From positions 1-61,074 of the forward strand of contig JAUCBJ010009011.1 in NCBI GenBank assembly GCA_032718475.1: a stretch of 61,074 bases of DNA. Direction: 5' to 3'. Numbering within the stretch: position 1 is the stretch's first letter; each line of letters starts with the position of its first letter. The stretch is from Nemertoderma westbladi (Eukaryota; Xenacoelomorpha; Nemertodermatida; Nemertodermatidae). This document shows, one piece after another, positions 11,202 to 22,559 of this stretch. Both the position numbers and the translations under genes were made by a program. Below the pieces are notes generated by a model. It was not told where the DNA came from. It saw only the letters and a list, made by a program, of their open reading frames with translations, and ran no database searches.

Positions 11202-12612
11202 ATGTCGGCAAAACATAAAGATGTAATAGTTTATTGCAGGGAAGATGGCCAGTATTTTTCAACCAATATTACAGATGTAATAAATTATCCCAGTGATCCC
11301 ATCAATTGAAGGTGGATTTTACGATGTGCGATATGGTGATAAGATATACAGGTGTCAAATTCTATCCCATGGCAATTTAGGAGATGATACCTTCTCCCTC
11401 ATTTTAGAAAAAGTGAGGCAAATTAAGTGGGATAATTACAGTTTTAAACAAATATTCCAGGCTTTACCACGAGTTTCTGGACCTTCCCAAACATGTCCAA
11501 GGTTCCAATCGTATCTCCAATTAGGTTTTCCCATTGCATCTGAAGACGAATCTCTTTGTGAATCCGCTCCAATTAGATCTACTAATATTTCTTCTCCAAA
11601 AAATACAGCGGGCATGTCAACATCCAACATTTCAAGAATACGTCAATCCGCCGCGCCATTCCTCTTTAAAACAACCAAATGCCCCCCTCAAAAATGTTGG
11701 TGGCATGGCTATGTCAACTACCACATTTAGGAATTCCACAAGGCCGACTGAGAAAAGTTCAGAGTTGCAACTATTGGAGGCAATATATCTAATGACGAAA
11801 GGGAACAGGAGTACACTGTTAAGTCTATCAAAGAGAATGAGTGACATGGAAACCTTAATCCAATCCAATCAAGGTGCTGACCTGTATAGTGGATCGCTCC
11901 AACCTGAAGTGTTAATTCCAGGTACAGAAGAAGTATTAGAAATGCTATCACATGCCCAGCGCTCACAGAACTTACGTCGACTCAGGGGTCATAACTTGAG
12001 GGATGCCGTGAAGAGGCAACTAAAACAATTCATAACAAGGGACTTTGCCAAAAAGGCCAACCTAACAGGGAGGTTGGGTAAATTATCGTTTAAGAAGTTA
12101 GGGATATATAGTATATTAAAGAATATTAATCAGCAACGCACCGATTATACCAATTCAGCGCTTGAGGTCGCCATAAGAATAGCTCACCATTCGTATATTG
12201 ATCAGCGAAAAGTCTCAGGTTTGTGCCTACAGTATAATACTGTACCAGTACTATTATAGGATAGCAATAACAATATGTTACAATATACCGCGGGCTTATT
12301 CGCAACAGAGCTTTCAGAAACCGAATCTCGAATCACAACTGTGTTAATTAAGCATACATTTCGTTTATCCATAGGCATACTCTTCCCTATTACCGTATTA
12401 TTTTAATTATTATTACATTTATATAATAAGTCAAAGGTAAATTAAAGTCAAATATAAATCTACATGAAAGTGCCAATATTTGCGAATTGTAATTTTATTA
12501 TTCAGTTAGAGATGAAGCAGAAAAGTCTACAGATGCACTGAATGAGATATTGCCACCAATAACAGACGACAAGGAGGACGCAATGGAAGACGACGTTTCT
12601 AGGCATCAATGA
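11202..12612 (+). pseudogene. DUF4806-like gene, two exons, exon 1 frameshifted
   Basis: ATG at 11202 opens a frame that runs to an in-frame TGA at 11286. Reading continues in a second frame (11293-11700) with GGFYDVRYGDKIYRCQIL, the N-terminal 'VRW..G..Y.A.IL' pattern of this family. A third frame (about 11690-12218) has NLRDAVKRQLKQFITRDFA and ANLTGRLGKLSFKKLG, matching the DUF4806 core ('L..AV...L...LT..LA...NW.G..GK..F..L'). The function of DUF4806 is unknown. A phase-1 intron, 12219-12505, with GT..TTATTATTCAG ends rejoins the frame to a short acidic exon 2 (12506-12612). Two frame breaks in exon 1 argue for a pseudogene or sequence errors. The retained intron argues against a retrocopy. 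Confidence 0.6.
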
Positions 12613-12882
12613 CATGCCACTTCATCGATCATCATCACCACCCATGTACATGGAAGGGATGTCATCACCTGACCGAGTGTTGTTGCCAAATTGATGTCAA
12701 AATCCTGAGTAATAAACAGTGTGTTATAAACTACAGCATGCATTACGAAGGTAGACTACGGACGGAGCCCATACATACCTAAAGGGATATTGTGAAATTG
12801 GTTTTCATCAAAATGAAGGCTGCAACGTTACTCTCGAAGGGAAGAAACGTCAAGTTCTACGGGACGGTGTCGTAATCGACTC

Positions 12883-13680
12883 GTGGGCTCCGTCGTTTTT
12901 GCAGTAACTCGTTTTAATGGGGTATCTGCGTCCTTTCGAATATCGATAGCTTCGTGGAATATTAATGGAGTAACGGACAAACTAGAGAAGACTCATATTC
13001 TTGAACATTTAGTAAAGTATGACATTGTATTTATCAATGAAATAAAAACTAATAAGCGTATCAAAGTCCCCGGTTTCCGCTCAGAGTTGTCGACTTCCAT
13101 TGCCGGACATAGAGGAGATGTAGGCGTTCTCTATAAGCATGGGATGGTTGACAGCATACTATGCATAGATACATCGTTTGATGATCAAATCTGGGTTTCT
13201 TTTAAATCATTTCCAGATATCGTTTTTGGTTCATTTTACCTACCACCAAATGACTCGCCTTACTATAGCCCCATAATGATATCGCAAATCCAAGCATGTT
13301 TGATGATGAAACGAGAAAAACATTATATTATACTTGGCGATATGAACTGTCGACTCAGTACGTCAATATCAAACTGTCATGTCGCAATAGCTGCAGCATA
13401 TCCTACATTAGATTTGTCTAGGAATAAAAGTTTAGATGCGTTACAGTCTCCTAACTTAAATGGTAAAGATATATCATCTCTGTGTACAGACTGTTTATTG
13501 CTTCCTTTAAATAACCAGCCTTACCGGATGTCCATATCCACCAAGCGCTAACATTCCATAGACGTGACTCATGGATATCCGAATTAGATTGGTGTTTGAT
13601 TGATCCCTTATTGTTGAAATGCGTAACAGGTTTGAATATAAATCAATCTATTAAAGGATCAAATCATGCTTTATTATCAG
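12883..13680 (+). pseudogene. LINE ORF2, apurinic-like endonuclease domain
   Basis: The endonuclease nicks target DNA to prime reverse transcription. Seen here are IASWNINGV (catalytic Asn), FINEIKTNKR (catalytic Glu), GSFYLPPNDSPY and IILGDMNCRL (Asp and Asn). A frame change near 13555 leads into WISELDWCLID and GSNHALLSV, the terminal 'SDH' motif with Asn in place of Asp. The open reading starts at a GTG, so no ATG start is claimed. The SNH substitution and the frame break suggest loss of nicking activity. Confidence 0.75.
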
Positions 13681-15690
13681 TTTCATTCAATTTCTCAACC
13701 TTTTGCTCGCCTTCACGTAGTGAGCTTATTGATCGCGTTTGCTTGCTAACGGATCACGCCGTATTACATAACCAGCCGAAAATAAAGAAAAATAAACGCC
13801 GTTTGCATATCAATGAAGTGGAGGAGCCTATCAAAATTAAAGAACATCTAAATTCAATAATGCCACCTCGTACCGATTCAGGTGATATTGATGGACAAAT
13901 AGATGACCTTATTGATGCAATTAATATCGCCACTAATTCTGCAAAGTCGTATATGAAATCAAGAGAGACAGCGACTAATAATAACAGATGGGAAAATCTG
14001 ATTAAGTCGAACAACTCCAAAGCAATTTGGAAAGGAATAAACTGGAATGGAAATTTAGAAGTAAATGATAGCGATGAAAATGAAACTCCAACAAACAAGG
14101 ATTTCAAAACTCACTTCGAAAACCTTCTTGAAGGATCAACAAATACAACCAATCCAACTGCCAATCTGGGGGGCGGAAATAATGGAGCGGAAAATATATA
14201 TATCCCAATCCTGGACGATCCGATAACGTTTAAGGAAGTCACAGAGGGTATCCAAGGTCTAAAACCGAATAAAGCGGCTGGGCCAGATGGAGTTAGTCCG
14301 GGGTTTTTGAAATTTCTACCAGTTCAATGGGTTTTAATGATATGTGCTATATTTAATTCCATATTTCAATGCGGTATATATCCTGCTAAATGGTGTTTTG
14401 TAAATTTGCATGTCATTTTTAAACGAGGAAAACGTAATTCATGTAATAACTATCGCGGAATAAGTGTTGCTGATAGTTTGTGTAAGCTTTATGACATTAT
14501 ATTGTCCAAAGGGCTTTCAGCTTGGTTCAGGCCCTTCCGTGATCAAGCTGAAAACCAGAAAGGGCGGGGATGTATCGAACTTTTAGGCACTTTGCAATTG
14601 CTGATAAATTATGCGCTATGCAAAAAAGTAAAATTGTACATAATATTTATCGATTTTTCGAAGGCCTACGACCGTGTACCTCGCGAAATATTATTATCAG
14701 TTCTTAAACGTCTATGTTGTGGCTGTGTTATGTTAATGGCGATTGCGGCAATGTATGCTTCAACCAAAAGCATATTAGGTGTTGTAATTATAATTGCTAT
14801 CATTGGTGTGCGACAAGGATTTGCTACTTCTGGTATCTTATTTGTAATATATCGAAATGAACTGGCTTTGCCAACCAGATGGGTTTCTAGAATGGCTACA
14901 TTGTCTTTTATTCATGGATGATGCAGCCATTTTGGCAACAACTAGAGAAAGAGCCTTTGATAAATTTTCAGTATTGTGCAAATTTTGTGTGGACTACGGC
15001 ATGCAAATAAATGGTGTAAAGTCGAAATTCATGGTAATAAATGGTGGAGGGTGTGATAGAGTACCATTCACAGCTGACGATATCGTGATAAAGCATTGCG
15101 ATAAGTACACATATTTAGGGTCCATTGTATCGTCTGACGGCCGAGTACGTACTACAGTACGTGAGCATAACAGGGACAAACAGAAACACCTCCACAAATT
15201 TATCACCTTCCTAACTGCAAACCCAGACCTGCCGTTCAACATCAAGAACCAAGTATTTACGGCTTGTATTAATGCAGCCCTGACCTATACATGTGAAACT
15301 TGGTTCTGTAACAATATAAAAGAACTTGAATGCACCTATATGACCGCAATCAAGGTGCTTTTAAGCGTGAGGGCTTCCACTACGAACAATACAACACTGA
15401 TAGAGTTAGGCCAATCCTCACTTATCGCGATAGTAAAAGAGAAGCAATACAAATATTACACATCCATGTTAGACAACCGCACCAGTTTCTTAGTTGACCC
15501 ATTAAGCTATGCCATTCACGTATCTCGAATCAACAATACCCCGGCTTGGAAACATATAAATACAATTATCGATAACAAAGGGAAGTCATATATCGTCGTG
15601 GACATAAAGAATCGTAAACGGAAGTTAAGACAATCGACGAAAACAAAGTCTGCAAAGTACGTTAACAAACACAACCCAGATCTAAACTGA
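13596..15690 (+). pseudogene. LINE ORF2, reverse transcriptase domain
   Basis: Non-LTR reverse transcriptase motifs appear in order: KPNKAAGPDGVSPGFLK, NYRGISVADSLCKLYD, QAENQKGRGC, FIDFSKAYDRVPR and IIGVRQGFATSG. After a frame change within 14857-14921, the catalytic FMDDAAILA follows. The later YTYLGSIVSSDGRV and 'INAALTYTCETW' stretch are the usual thumb-region landmarks. Two catalytic Asp residues are intact in FMDD. The frame change just before this motif separates palm motifs and would stop the polymerase unless it is a sequence error. Confidence 0.8.
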
Positions 15691-15707
15691 AACTAAGTTA
15701 CGTCCAG

Positions 15708-15947
15708 GAGCACCATCGGAAAGCAATGACACGATTTAGATTCACATAATCTACGTATTGAGACTGGGCGGTGGAGTAGAATACCTCGTGAACAACGCAT
15801 GTGCCCATGTAATGGAGTAGACATCCAGGATGAACAACACATGTTGACTAATTGCGAAAAAAACAAAACATATACGGGACAGCTGCAGCAATATAGACCT
15901 ATCACTTCCGGGTATTTACAACGAAGATTGTACTGTAGTAGCATTTA
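15708..15947 (+). pseudogene. LINE C-terminal Cys/His motif
   Basis: After the RT frame stops, another frame reads HNLRIETGRWSRIPREQRMC with PCNGVDIQDEQHMLTNC, the C-terminal 'GR..R...R.C..C....DE.H.L..C' zinc-binding motif of many LINE ORF2 proteins. It is joined to the RT only through a frame change at about 15690-15710. Confidence 0.65.
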
Positions 15948-16165
15948 AAATTTTTCAGATTGCCATGGTTAAGAACTGATGTCATGCAAGGTTAATCTTA
16001 AATTGTGCTATTTATATTTATATTAATATTTACTTACTTAATTTGAAATTGTTTGATAGGCTGATATTTGTATATGTTTTGGTGTTTGATATGGTGTATT
16101 ACGTTATGTCAGTAATTTCTGTTAATATGGACAATTGTCAATAAACATTACTACTACTAAAAACG

Positions 16166-16672
16166 TTGTTCTTGTTACCAGTACAATTCTTATTGTCTTG
16201 TAGTAAGTACTATCTGATATTAACATTAATAGGTAGAGGTACAAATGTATATTTTTACTGCAGTATGAAAATGCTTACTGCAGTACTGACATACGGCAAT
16301 GTTGTCCAATTTATTATTTTGCCTGTTATACCTTTTAAATGTTTGCATTCTGAACTTAGTTATCTTGAGACTTACTTTTAGGTACTGGTGTTTTATAGGT
16401 ACACCCCCCTATTATTGAATAATATTCTAGAACATCTTAGCTATTCAGAACTGGAAACAAAATAGTTCTAGAACAAATAGTTTTTGTTCTATAACATTTT
16501 AAAAAATATATAAAAAAGAACAATTTTTTTAAATTAAAAAAATATATTTTTTACAAGGTGTAATCATAAATCTTAGCTATAGAAAATTATGGCACATACG
16601 GAACTCTAGCCCATGTTCTAGAACAGATTCAAAAAACAATTTGTCAAAAATTAGGTATAATAAAAATTTTGA
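16166..16672. other. AT-rich spacer with repeated GTTCTAGAAC-like words
   Basis: Contains several diverged TTCTAGAAC copies (16418-16630), possibly ends of small inverted-repeat elements. No gene is visible. Confidence 0.35.
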
Positions 16673-16697
16673 GGGGGGGGGGGGGGGGGGGGGGGGG
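16673..16697. repeat. Poly-G tract (25 G)
   Basis: An uninterrupted run of 25 guanines, one of three long G runs in the window (others at 58752-58768 and 60845-60866). Its length is probably uncertain in the assembly. Confidence 0.9.
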
Positions 16698-16839
16698 TTA
16701 CCTATAACACACCAGTACCCACTTTTACTGTTTTACACTTACATGGATATTACAACTGTTACTAGGAAGTCAAACCGTAATTGCACTCATAGAACAAATA
16801 GTCTCAATGGTGGGTTAGAAAATTTGCAACACAGAACTA

Positions 16840-17132
16840 AAGGCCTGTTTACACGTGGCAACTTTACCAGCAACTTGGCCGGCAACTTTTAGAGCAACTT
16901 GGCTAGGTTGACTGTAAAATAGTGGGTCATTTTATCTACTAGCTAGTTTTTGATAATTTAATTTGATTATTCGCCAACGCAAATTCCTTCAAGTTGCCGT
17001 AAAAGTTGAGCAACTTTTACGGCAACTTTTTTACGTGTTTACACGGAGCAACTTGATCGGCAACCTGGGTTGCTCTACAAGTTGCCGAGAAAGTTGCTCT
17101 AAAAGTTGCCACATGTAAACTAAACAGGCCTT
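16840..17132. mobile_element. MITE with AAGGCCTGTTTA inverted ends and GCAACTT repeats
   Basis: The left end AAGGCCTGTTTA (16840-16851) pairs with TAAACAGGCCTT (17121-17132), and both are bounded by TA. Inside are at least eight GCAACTT/AAGTTGC words in both orientations, for example TTAGAGCAACTT on the left and AAGTTGCTCTAA on the right. Each half therefore folds back on the other. There is no coding capacity. The TA flanks fit a Tc1/mariner- or Harbinger-mobilised element, but the superfamily is uncertain. Confidence 0.7.
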
Positions 17133-17179
17133 TACAGTAACAATGATTCTTTAAAGTTTTTAGAGAAAAAAAACAACCT

Positions 17180-19336
17180 CGGACAAACAAAGGAAGCCAA
17201 AGCAGAAAAAATTCAAAAGAGGTGCTAGTGAAACTATTAAGTCCAACCAGGCTATTGGTAATTCTGTACCTGCACTTTCACCAGTTGCGAGTGGAGCCAG
17301 GTTAAGTTACACTAACGTTATGGATAATAACAGTTTGGCTACCACTATCATCCCTATAAACACCAATGGGACCACCCCTGACGCACGTGGTGGATAGCAC
17401 TTGCACTTCCACAGACTTTTGTGGACCCTCTACTTTTATACCAGCATACTTAAACGTGGGTTTTTTAAATGTTGATGGACTAATTTCGAAATTAGGTGAT
17501 TCTAACTTCTTGAAGCTTGTTAGTAAATATGATCTATTTATCTGTGCTGAAACCTGGTTGGACCCTAACTTTGTTCACAGAGTTAATATTCAGGTTATAA
17601 ATTTTTTGTAAATTTTCGTAAATTTAAAGCATAAAAGTGCTAAACGTTTTAGGTTTTAGTGGCGGAATAATTATATATTATAAGCAGGAATTAAGCACCT
17701 TTATCGCACTGGAGGATATTTTCCCGCATGAAGACCTACTCTGGGTTAGAGCTGGTCAAAGTCTCTAATATGTGCAGTATATATCTAAATTCAAAATCTA
17801 CTGCACAAGAAAGTGATCCCATATCAACCTTCGATTTTATCGAGAATGCTATTAGTGCTATAAGTGATTCTGAAAATTTGTTAATTGTAGGTGACTTAAA
17901 CGCAATAACAGGTTCTAGAAATGACTATATTGATAATGATTCGCTTAGCCTATCTAATCTATTGCATTATTTGCGGGATGATTATGTATATGACGACTTA
18001 GAGCTTGCAACTAGTTGTGTTCAGTCTAGTAGAGCAAATAAGGACATGGTAGTCAATACATATGGTCATAGACCTTATGTATTGTTTCAGGTATAAGAAT
18101 ATTTAATGGCCGAATTGGCAGTGATAAATCTGTTGGTAATTTTACTTTCTTTAATAAAATGGGCCAATCAACAATTGACTATATGTTAGGACGAACGCCA
18201 GTCCTTAAGCGTTGCCTGAGTTTTGATATTGGGGGTCCTAATATATTTTCAACACATTGTGTGATTTCAGCACAGTTTTCTATCGAACTCACAAATCCCT
18301 CACCCAGGACTATTGCTTCAATACAAAGTAGGGTAGATGATACAAGCATCAAGTATAAATGGAACCATAATTTTTCTGGAGGACTTTGTTAGAAGGCTAG
18401 AATCGCCTAATTTAACTGGTGACTGGAACTGTATTTTAGATATGATCAATGATAGCATTGACACCATGGATGAGGATGGTGTGGATAAGGTTGTTAACAA
18501 GTTCAACGAAACTAATTTAGCTGCTGCAGATCCCTTCTTTAGATCCTCCACCTCAACCCGCATTAGTGAGGACATCACATATTCTTCTCAGACTCAACCT
18601 TGGTATGATAGCGAATGCTTAGAGAGCAAATATGCCTTCAGGAGAGCAACACTTGATTGGAAATCCAGTGGGTCGTCAGAATCAAGAGCAAACCTTGTAA
18701 CTATAAGGGCAGCGTAGCGTATACCAGGGCCATTAGAATGGCAAAGTACAAATTTAAGAAAAGACAGAGTTCCAGATTGGAAAATCTCAAGGTATGTGAC
18801 AACAAGAAGTAATCGAAGTCATTAAAGTCATCTCCGAATGTCAAGCTAGCTAACAGGTAGGGCCTAGTTTAGATAATTTCATGCAACACTTTGCTGTATT
18901 GTCCAGTAATGGTGGGTCATTTGAAGATGTGGGGGTTACTCTTGAAACAAACATTGATCTCGAAGATGCTAAAAATATTTTCAAAACTCAACTTAGTCAG
19001 CCTTTAGCTGAAGATGAGGTTCTGGAAGCAATCAGGCATCTGAAAACAGGTAAGGCGAGCGGCATGGACGCAATTCTAAATGAATTTTTAATCTTTGGGC
19101 ACTCTCAACTTGTCCCCATCATTACGGGGATATTTAACTTAATTCTCTTTTCTGGAAATTTCCCATCTGCCTGGTCTACAGGAATATTATCACCAGTCTA
19201 CAAGAGGAAAGGCGAGAGGATTGACACCAATAATTATAGGGGGATTACTCTTCTTAGTGTTGTCAGCAAGCTGTTCACTTCCATCTTAAATACCAGGCTT
19301 ACCTGGTGGGCTGATGTGTTTGGAGTTATTGTATAG
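17180..19336 (+). pseudogene. Second APE-type LINE, frameshifted and cut off within RT
   Basis: Endonuclease motifs: YLNVGFLNVDGL, FICAETWLDP, LLIVGDLNAITG, GQSTIDYML and STHCVISAQF. Reverse transcriptase motifs: LKTGKASGMDAI, WSTGILSPVYKRKGE and NNYRGITLLSVVSKLF. The coding match ends at about 19336, before the catalytic YADD box, so the palm domain is missing. Frame changes and stops occur at about 17610, 18096 and 18717. The sequence differs from the LINE at 12.8-16.2 kb (other motif residues), so it is a separate family. Confidence 0.75.
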
Positions 19337-19461
19337 TCAAGTCCCCTAAATTGAGACAGGTTTCAAAGTTCCAAGATTTACACAGATTTTTACAGTGTCA
19401 ATGCTGTGTTTGATAGTATTGATATAGGGGTATGAATAGCCGCAGAATCGATTTTTTTTTG

Positions 19462-19489
19462 GTCTTGGAGGCATACCATGCCTCCAAGA
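19462..19489. repeat. Short perfect hairpin
   Basis: CTTGGAGGCAT pairs with ATGCCTCCAAG across a two-base loop, flanked by T-rich runs on both sides. It is possibly the end of a small transposon and has no gene context. Confidence 0.6.
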
Positions 19490-19673
19490 ACTTTTTTTTC
19501 TTTTTTATTTCAATTTGATAGACTGGTCTGATAGAGCCTTACTGGAAGAATCATTCATTCAATAATTCAATAAGACAGTTGGGCAATATTATTCGGAAAC
19601 AGGATTGAAAATCCTATGGTTTTACGTTGCGAGTACATGTATCAATTGCAATACTAATATTTCTCCTCCAATG

Positions 19674-20460
19674 CAGGGGCCCACTGTTGCTCAGCAACCC
19701 GAGTCAACAGTGATTATGATGTCGAGGTCTATGGTTGGAGTTTCAACACAACAACAAGAAGAGATTCAGTCAATAGGAAACTCTGACCCTGATGTACTGT
19801 TGTTTGATGCTGATAGCTTGTTGGTTGTGGGAGAAGAGGAATTTATTACATTGGAACTGGAGGAAAATATACAACCTGCCGCACCTGGGAGTAATCCCAG
19901 TATGAGTTTATGACCATGAGAAAATGTGCGTGCACCACTCGTTTTTGCTACGCTCATTGATGAAGCAATATACCAATCAATCCCTGCGACAAAGTGAGGT
20001 TCCGTTTGAGAATGACAAGGGCAATGGTTTCAAAGAAGAAGTGTTGCTGATAGATCGGAAGAAAATTCTGAACGACATGAATAAATATTTTAAATATCCC
20101 AGTGTTATTGATATTCCTATTAAAATAAAATATGCTGGCGAGGTTGGAGAAGATGTTGATGGCCTCTCCCGGGATGCATATACTGCATGTTGGAACAAGT
20201 GTTTTATCCTTTGGGCTGATGGGGAAGACTTTCGAGTTCCTGCACTCTCACCTGAGTTTCAGTTGGAGTAGTGGACAAGTCTGGCTCAGATACTTATTAA
20301 AGGATACAAGGACTGTAATTTCTTACCATTAACATTAGAGCTGACATTCTTCATTGCTGTTGTTTATGGTGAAGCTGCTTTAATGGGCGACATTCTACTA
20401 GAATCATTTTATTCTTATATTTCTACTTATGATGATTCTATCTCATTATGTTTACCATAA
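19674..20460 (+). pseudogene. HECT/G2E3-like protein fragment
   Basis: After an acidic stretch (about 19760-19910), the plus strand encodes a segment resembling the N-lobe of HECT-like ORFs that are multi-copy in many invertebrate genomes. Seen are GEDVDGLSRDAYTACWNK, WADGEDFRVPALSPEF, then, after one TAG at about 20269, WTSLAQILIKGYKDCNFLP, FGE-like VVYGEAALMG and LLESFYSYIS. HECT proteins transfer ubiquitin through a C-terminal Cys, and that lobe is absent here. A frameshift near 19993 and the stop make it a remnant. Assignment rests on remembered family pattern. Confidence 0.5.
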
Positions 20461-20559
20461 AGGGACATTGTGCACCAACTTATTTGAACCACTGCGAATA
20501 TAATAAGAAAAACAAGAATGACTAATCCAATACTTATTAATAATACTTATTTTATTTAC

Positions 20560-20905
20560 TACTTGATTTACTGGAGCGTTTCCATTATCATGTCCTGAAA
20601 GGAGTCAATAAGACATTGAGCCACATTCGATTGTAAATCTCACCAAAACCACTCAATGCGCGTGCTTATGAGCATGCCCATCGCCGCATCCAGATCTAAG
20701 TTCAGCATGAACACATTGAATATTAACATTTTCTGTACCCCCATCAAATCGAATAATGCATGGTTGGGCGTTCAATAGACCCAACATTTCAAAATATGCA
20801 TGGGCTACTATTTTTGGGTCATTATTACAAAACTTTTAGCCAGATGACCTTTCGCGAAAAGCCATCTATTGCTCCATGAATTGGGAAGCCATATCGCTTT
20901 AACCT
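20560..20905 (-). pseudogene. Remnant of an integrase-core (rve-like) DDE transposase
   Basis: The minus strand encodes KRYGFPIHGAIDGFSRKVIW, then three stops, then NDPKIVAHAYFEMLG and CIIRFDGGTENVNIQ. In this integrase-like transposase family the first Asp is in 'IDGFSR' and the second in 'R.D.GTEN', with an 'NQRIE.WW' Glu motif after. The Glu region here is broken by a stop and frame shift (about 20640-20655). It is a dead fragment. The family has been described in fish and invertebrates as 'integrase core domain' proteins, and I do not assign a superfamily. Confidence 0.6.
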
Positions 20906-20909
20906 TCTA

Positions 20910-21620
20910 TCTCCCAGTGTTCCCTATTGGGAGCATTTTTTTAAATTAAAGTAAAGGAATATTAATTTCGGCTTATATTGCCTTTTTAATGTTAATATGT
21001 TTAAGAAGATTGGAATATTCTTTTTTATTTTCAATTTCACGTTTTTTCAAACTTTAAGTTACTCTTTTGGCATGCCAAATTGTGACAATTTTAATTTTTT
21101 TCGATTTTCGGGACATGTAAACAAGAGTAGTCAAAAATGCTACAAAATTGATATGCCAAACCAGTAGTGGTCTCATTAAAATTAGATATTTAAATTATAT
21201 GACATTATTATTTGAAAAAAAAATTTCAGAAAATTTACCATCTTGTGTCAAATTATCCTCTTTAAAAATTGATGTTCCCATTTGGTAACACTGGTGAGAG
21301 ATGATAATGACTTAAAATATCAAGAATTATAAAAAAATATTATTGCTCTAAATGCATTATGTATTACTCTAAAAAATCGTTTCAAATTACATAACTGATA
21401 TATATTTGTGTCCTGCTTTATCAAAAATGACCCTATTGTCCCAATTGGGAACACTATATGGGAACATATTTATGCTGTAAAGCAATATAGTAAAATTTAT
21501 TGATATACTGCAGAACTGTGGATGTATGTAGGATGACTGCAATATGTAAAGCCAAATAAAACCTTATAATGCAATGTTTTGTCCCATTTGGGAATATTGG
21601 TGAAATACTTTTTTCGCAAA
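20910..21620. repeat. Dispersed CCCATTTGGGAAC-like palindromic motif
   Basis: Four diverged copies of a near-palindromic word recur about 150-350 bp apart: TTCCCTATTGGGAGC (near 20927), TTCCCATTTGGTAACACTGG (near 21274), GTCCCAATTGGGAACACT (near 21438) and GTCCCATTTGGGAATATTGG (near 21580). The pattern looks like subterminal repeats of a DNA transposon, but no TIR/TSD pair was found. Confidence 0.45.
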
Positions 21621-22410
21621 GTGTTACTGTATTGGGCCAACACTTTACCAGAAAGAACTTCAGTATAGCAGGATTGTATGCTTCAGGGCTCTAAATTAGT
21701 ATTGTACCAGTTTCTTGTTTACCAGTTTCTTGTTTCCCAAGTCCAGTTGACCCAGTTGTGGCGCTGTTTGCACCCAACATAAAGTGGTCTACCTCTATAT
21801 TGAACTATCGCTACAGTAAGTTTACTCAAACCCCTCTTCCTTCTTCTTACATCGCCCTCCTCAGTCGCTGGAAGGACCAACAGCTGACAAACAGACAAAC
21901 TGACCAAACTAAACTCACCTCTCATCTCCTCCATTACTCCACCAACCTACTCATTCTAGGAAGCTACTTCTTCCATCATCCCATCCCCAGCTGGTGTTGC
22001 TCATTCTGACTATATCATCCTGTCAACAAATTACCCCTCATTGCTCACATTCAGTGTCACCAGATGGCTTATTTCACAACCACATTTTATTTTAGCTTCT
22101 ATACACTGCTTTTATACGCCTAACTGGGGGAAAACACAATTTTCAGCCTGACTCACTCACCAACGCAATCGAACCTATCTGTACTGTGTACTGATGACAT
22201 CTGTATCGTGCTGCAACCTACTGAAACTGGAAGTAAATATTTGTATCTAATATAAGTACCGGTACTGGTATGTAATTTGCACTTATGTGATAGGCCTGTA
22301 GTGTATGCATTGCTTCTTTTGAAATAGGCTATGTTTCAGTTGGCCTGTGCTTGTGTATGATACTATGGTATGAGCACTGGGAAGTAGGACTGAAGGTACT
22401 GCCTGTACTA
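21621..22410. other. Intergenic, nothing recognised
   Basis: Mixed-composition DNA up to the TA that precedes the pogo-like element. An 83-codon plus ORF (21758-22009) shows no family motif. Confidence 0.4.
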
Positions 22411-22436
22411 CCGTCAACACCCAAATATGGGCATAC
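22411..22436. repeat. Left TIR of the pogo-like element
   Basis: Begins CCGTCAACACCCAAATATGG directly after TA. It matches the complement of 31495-31520 with about three mismatches. Confidence 0.8.
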
Positions 22437-22559
22437 TTTTCAAATTTGACCATCTAGTGCATTCAAGATTTACAAATTTCCAGATGTTAAATAAGTCTGT
22501 ATATCCACAATTATATTGGCTATAAGACCTATTTGTTCAATTTTCGGAGTCAGCGCTCC

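Larger units (their letters stand above)
12783..16165 (+). mobile_element. APE-type LINE (non-LTR retrotransposon), near full length but frameshifted
   Basis: A plus-strand LINE with, in order, the tail of a possible ORF1 (about 12784-12908), an apurinic endonuclease, a reverse transcriptase and a Cys/His-rich C-terminus. Its 3' UTR ends in CAATAAACATT(ACT)n at about 16141-16160. It lacks LTRs and has the simple-repeat tail expected of a target-primed insertion. It begins less than 200 bp after the DUF4806-like gene on the same strand. Several frame changes make it inactive as assembled. Confidence 0.8.
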
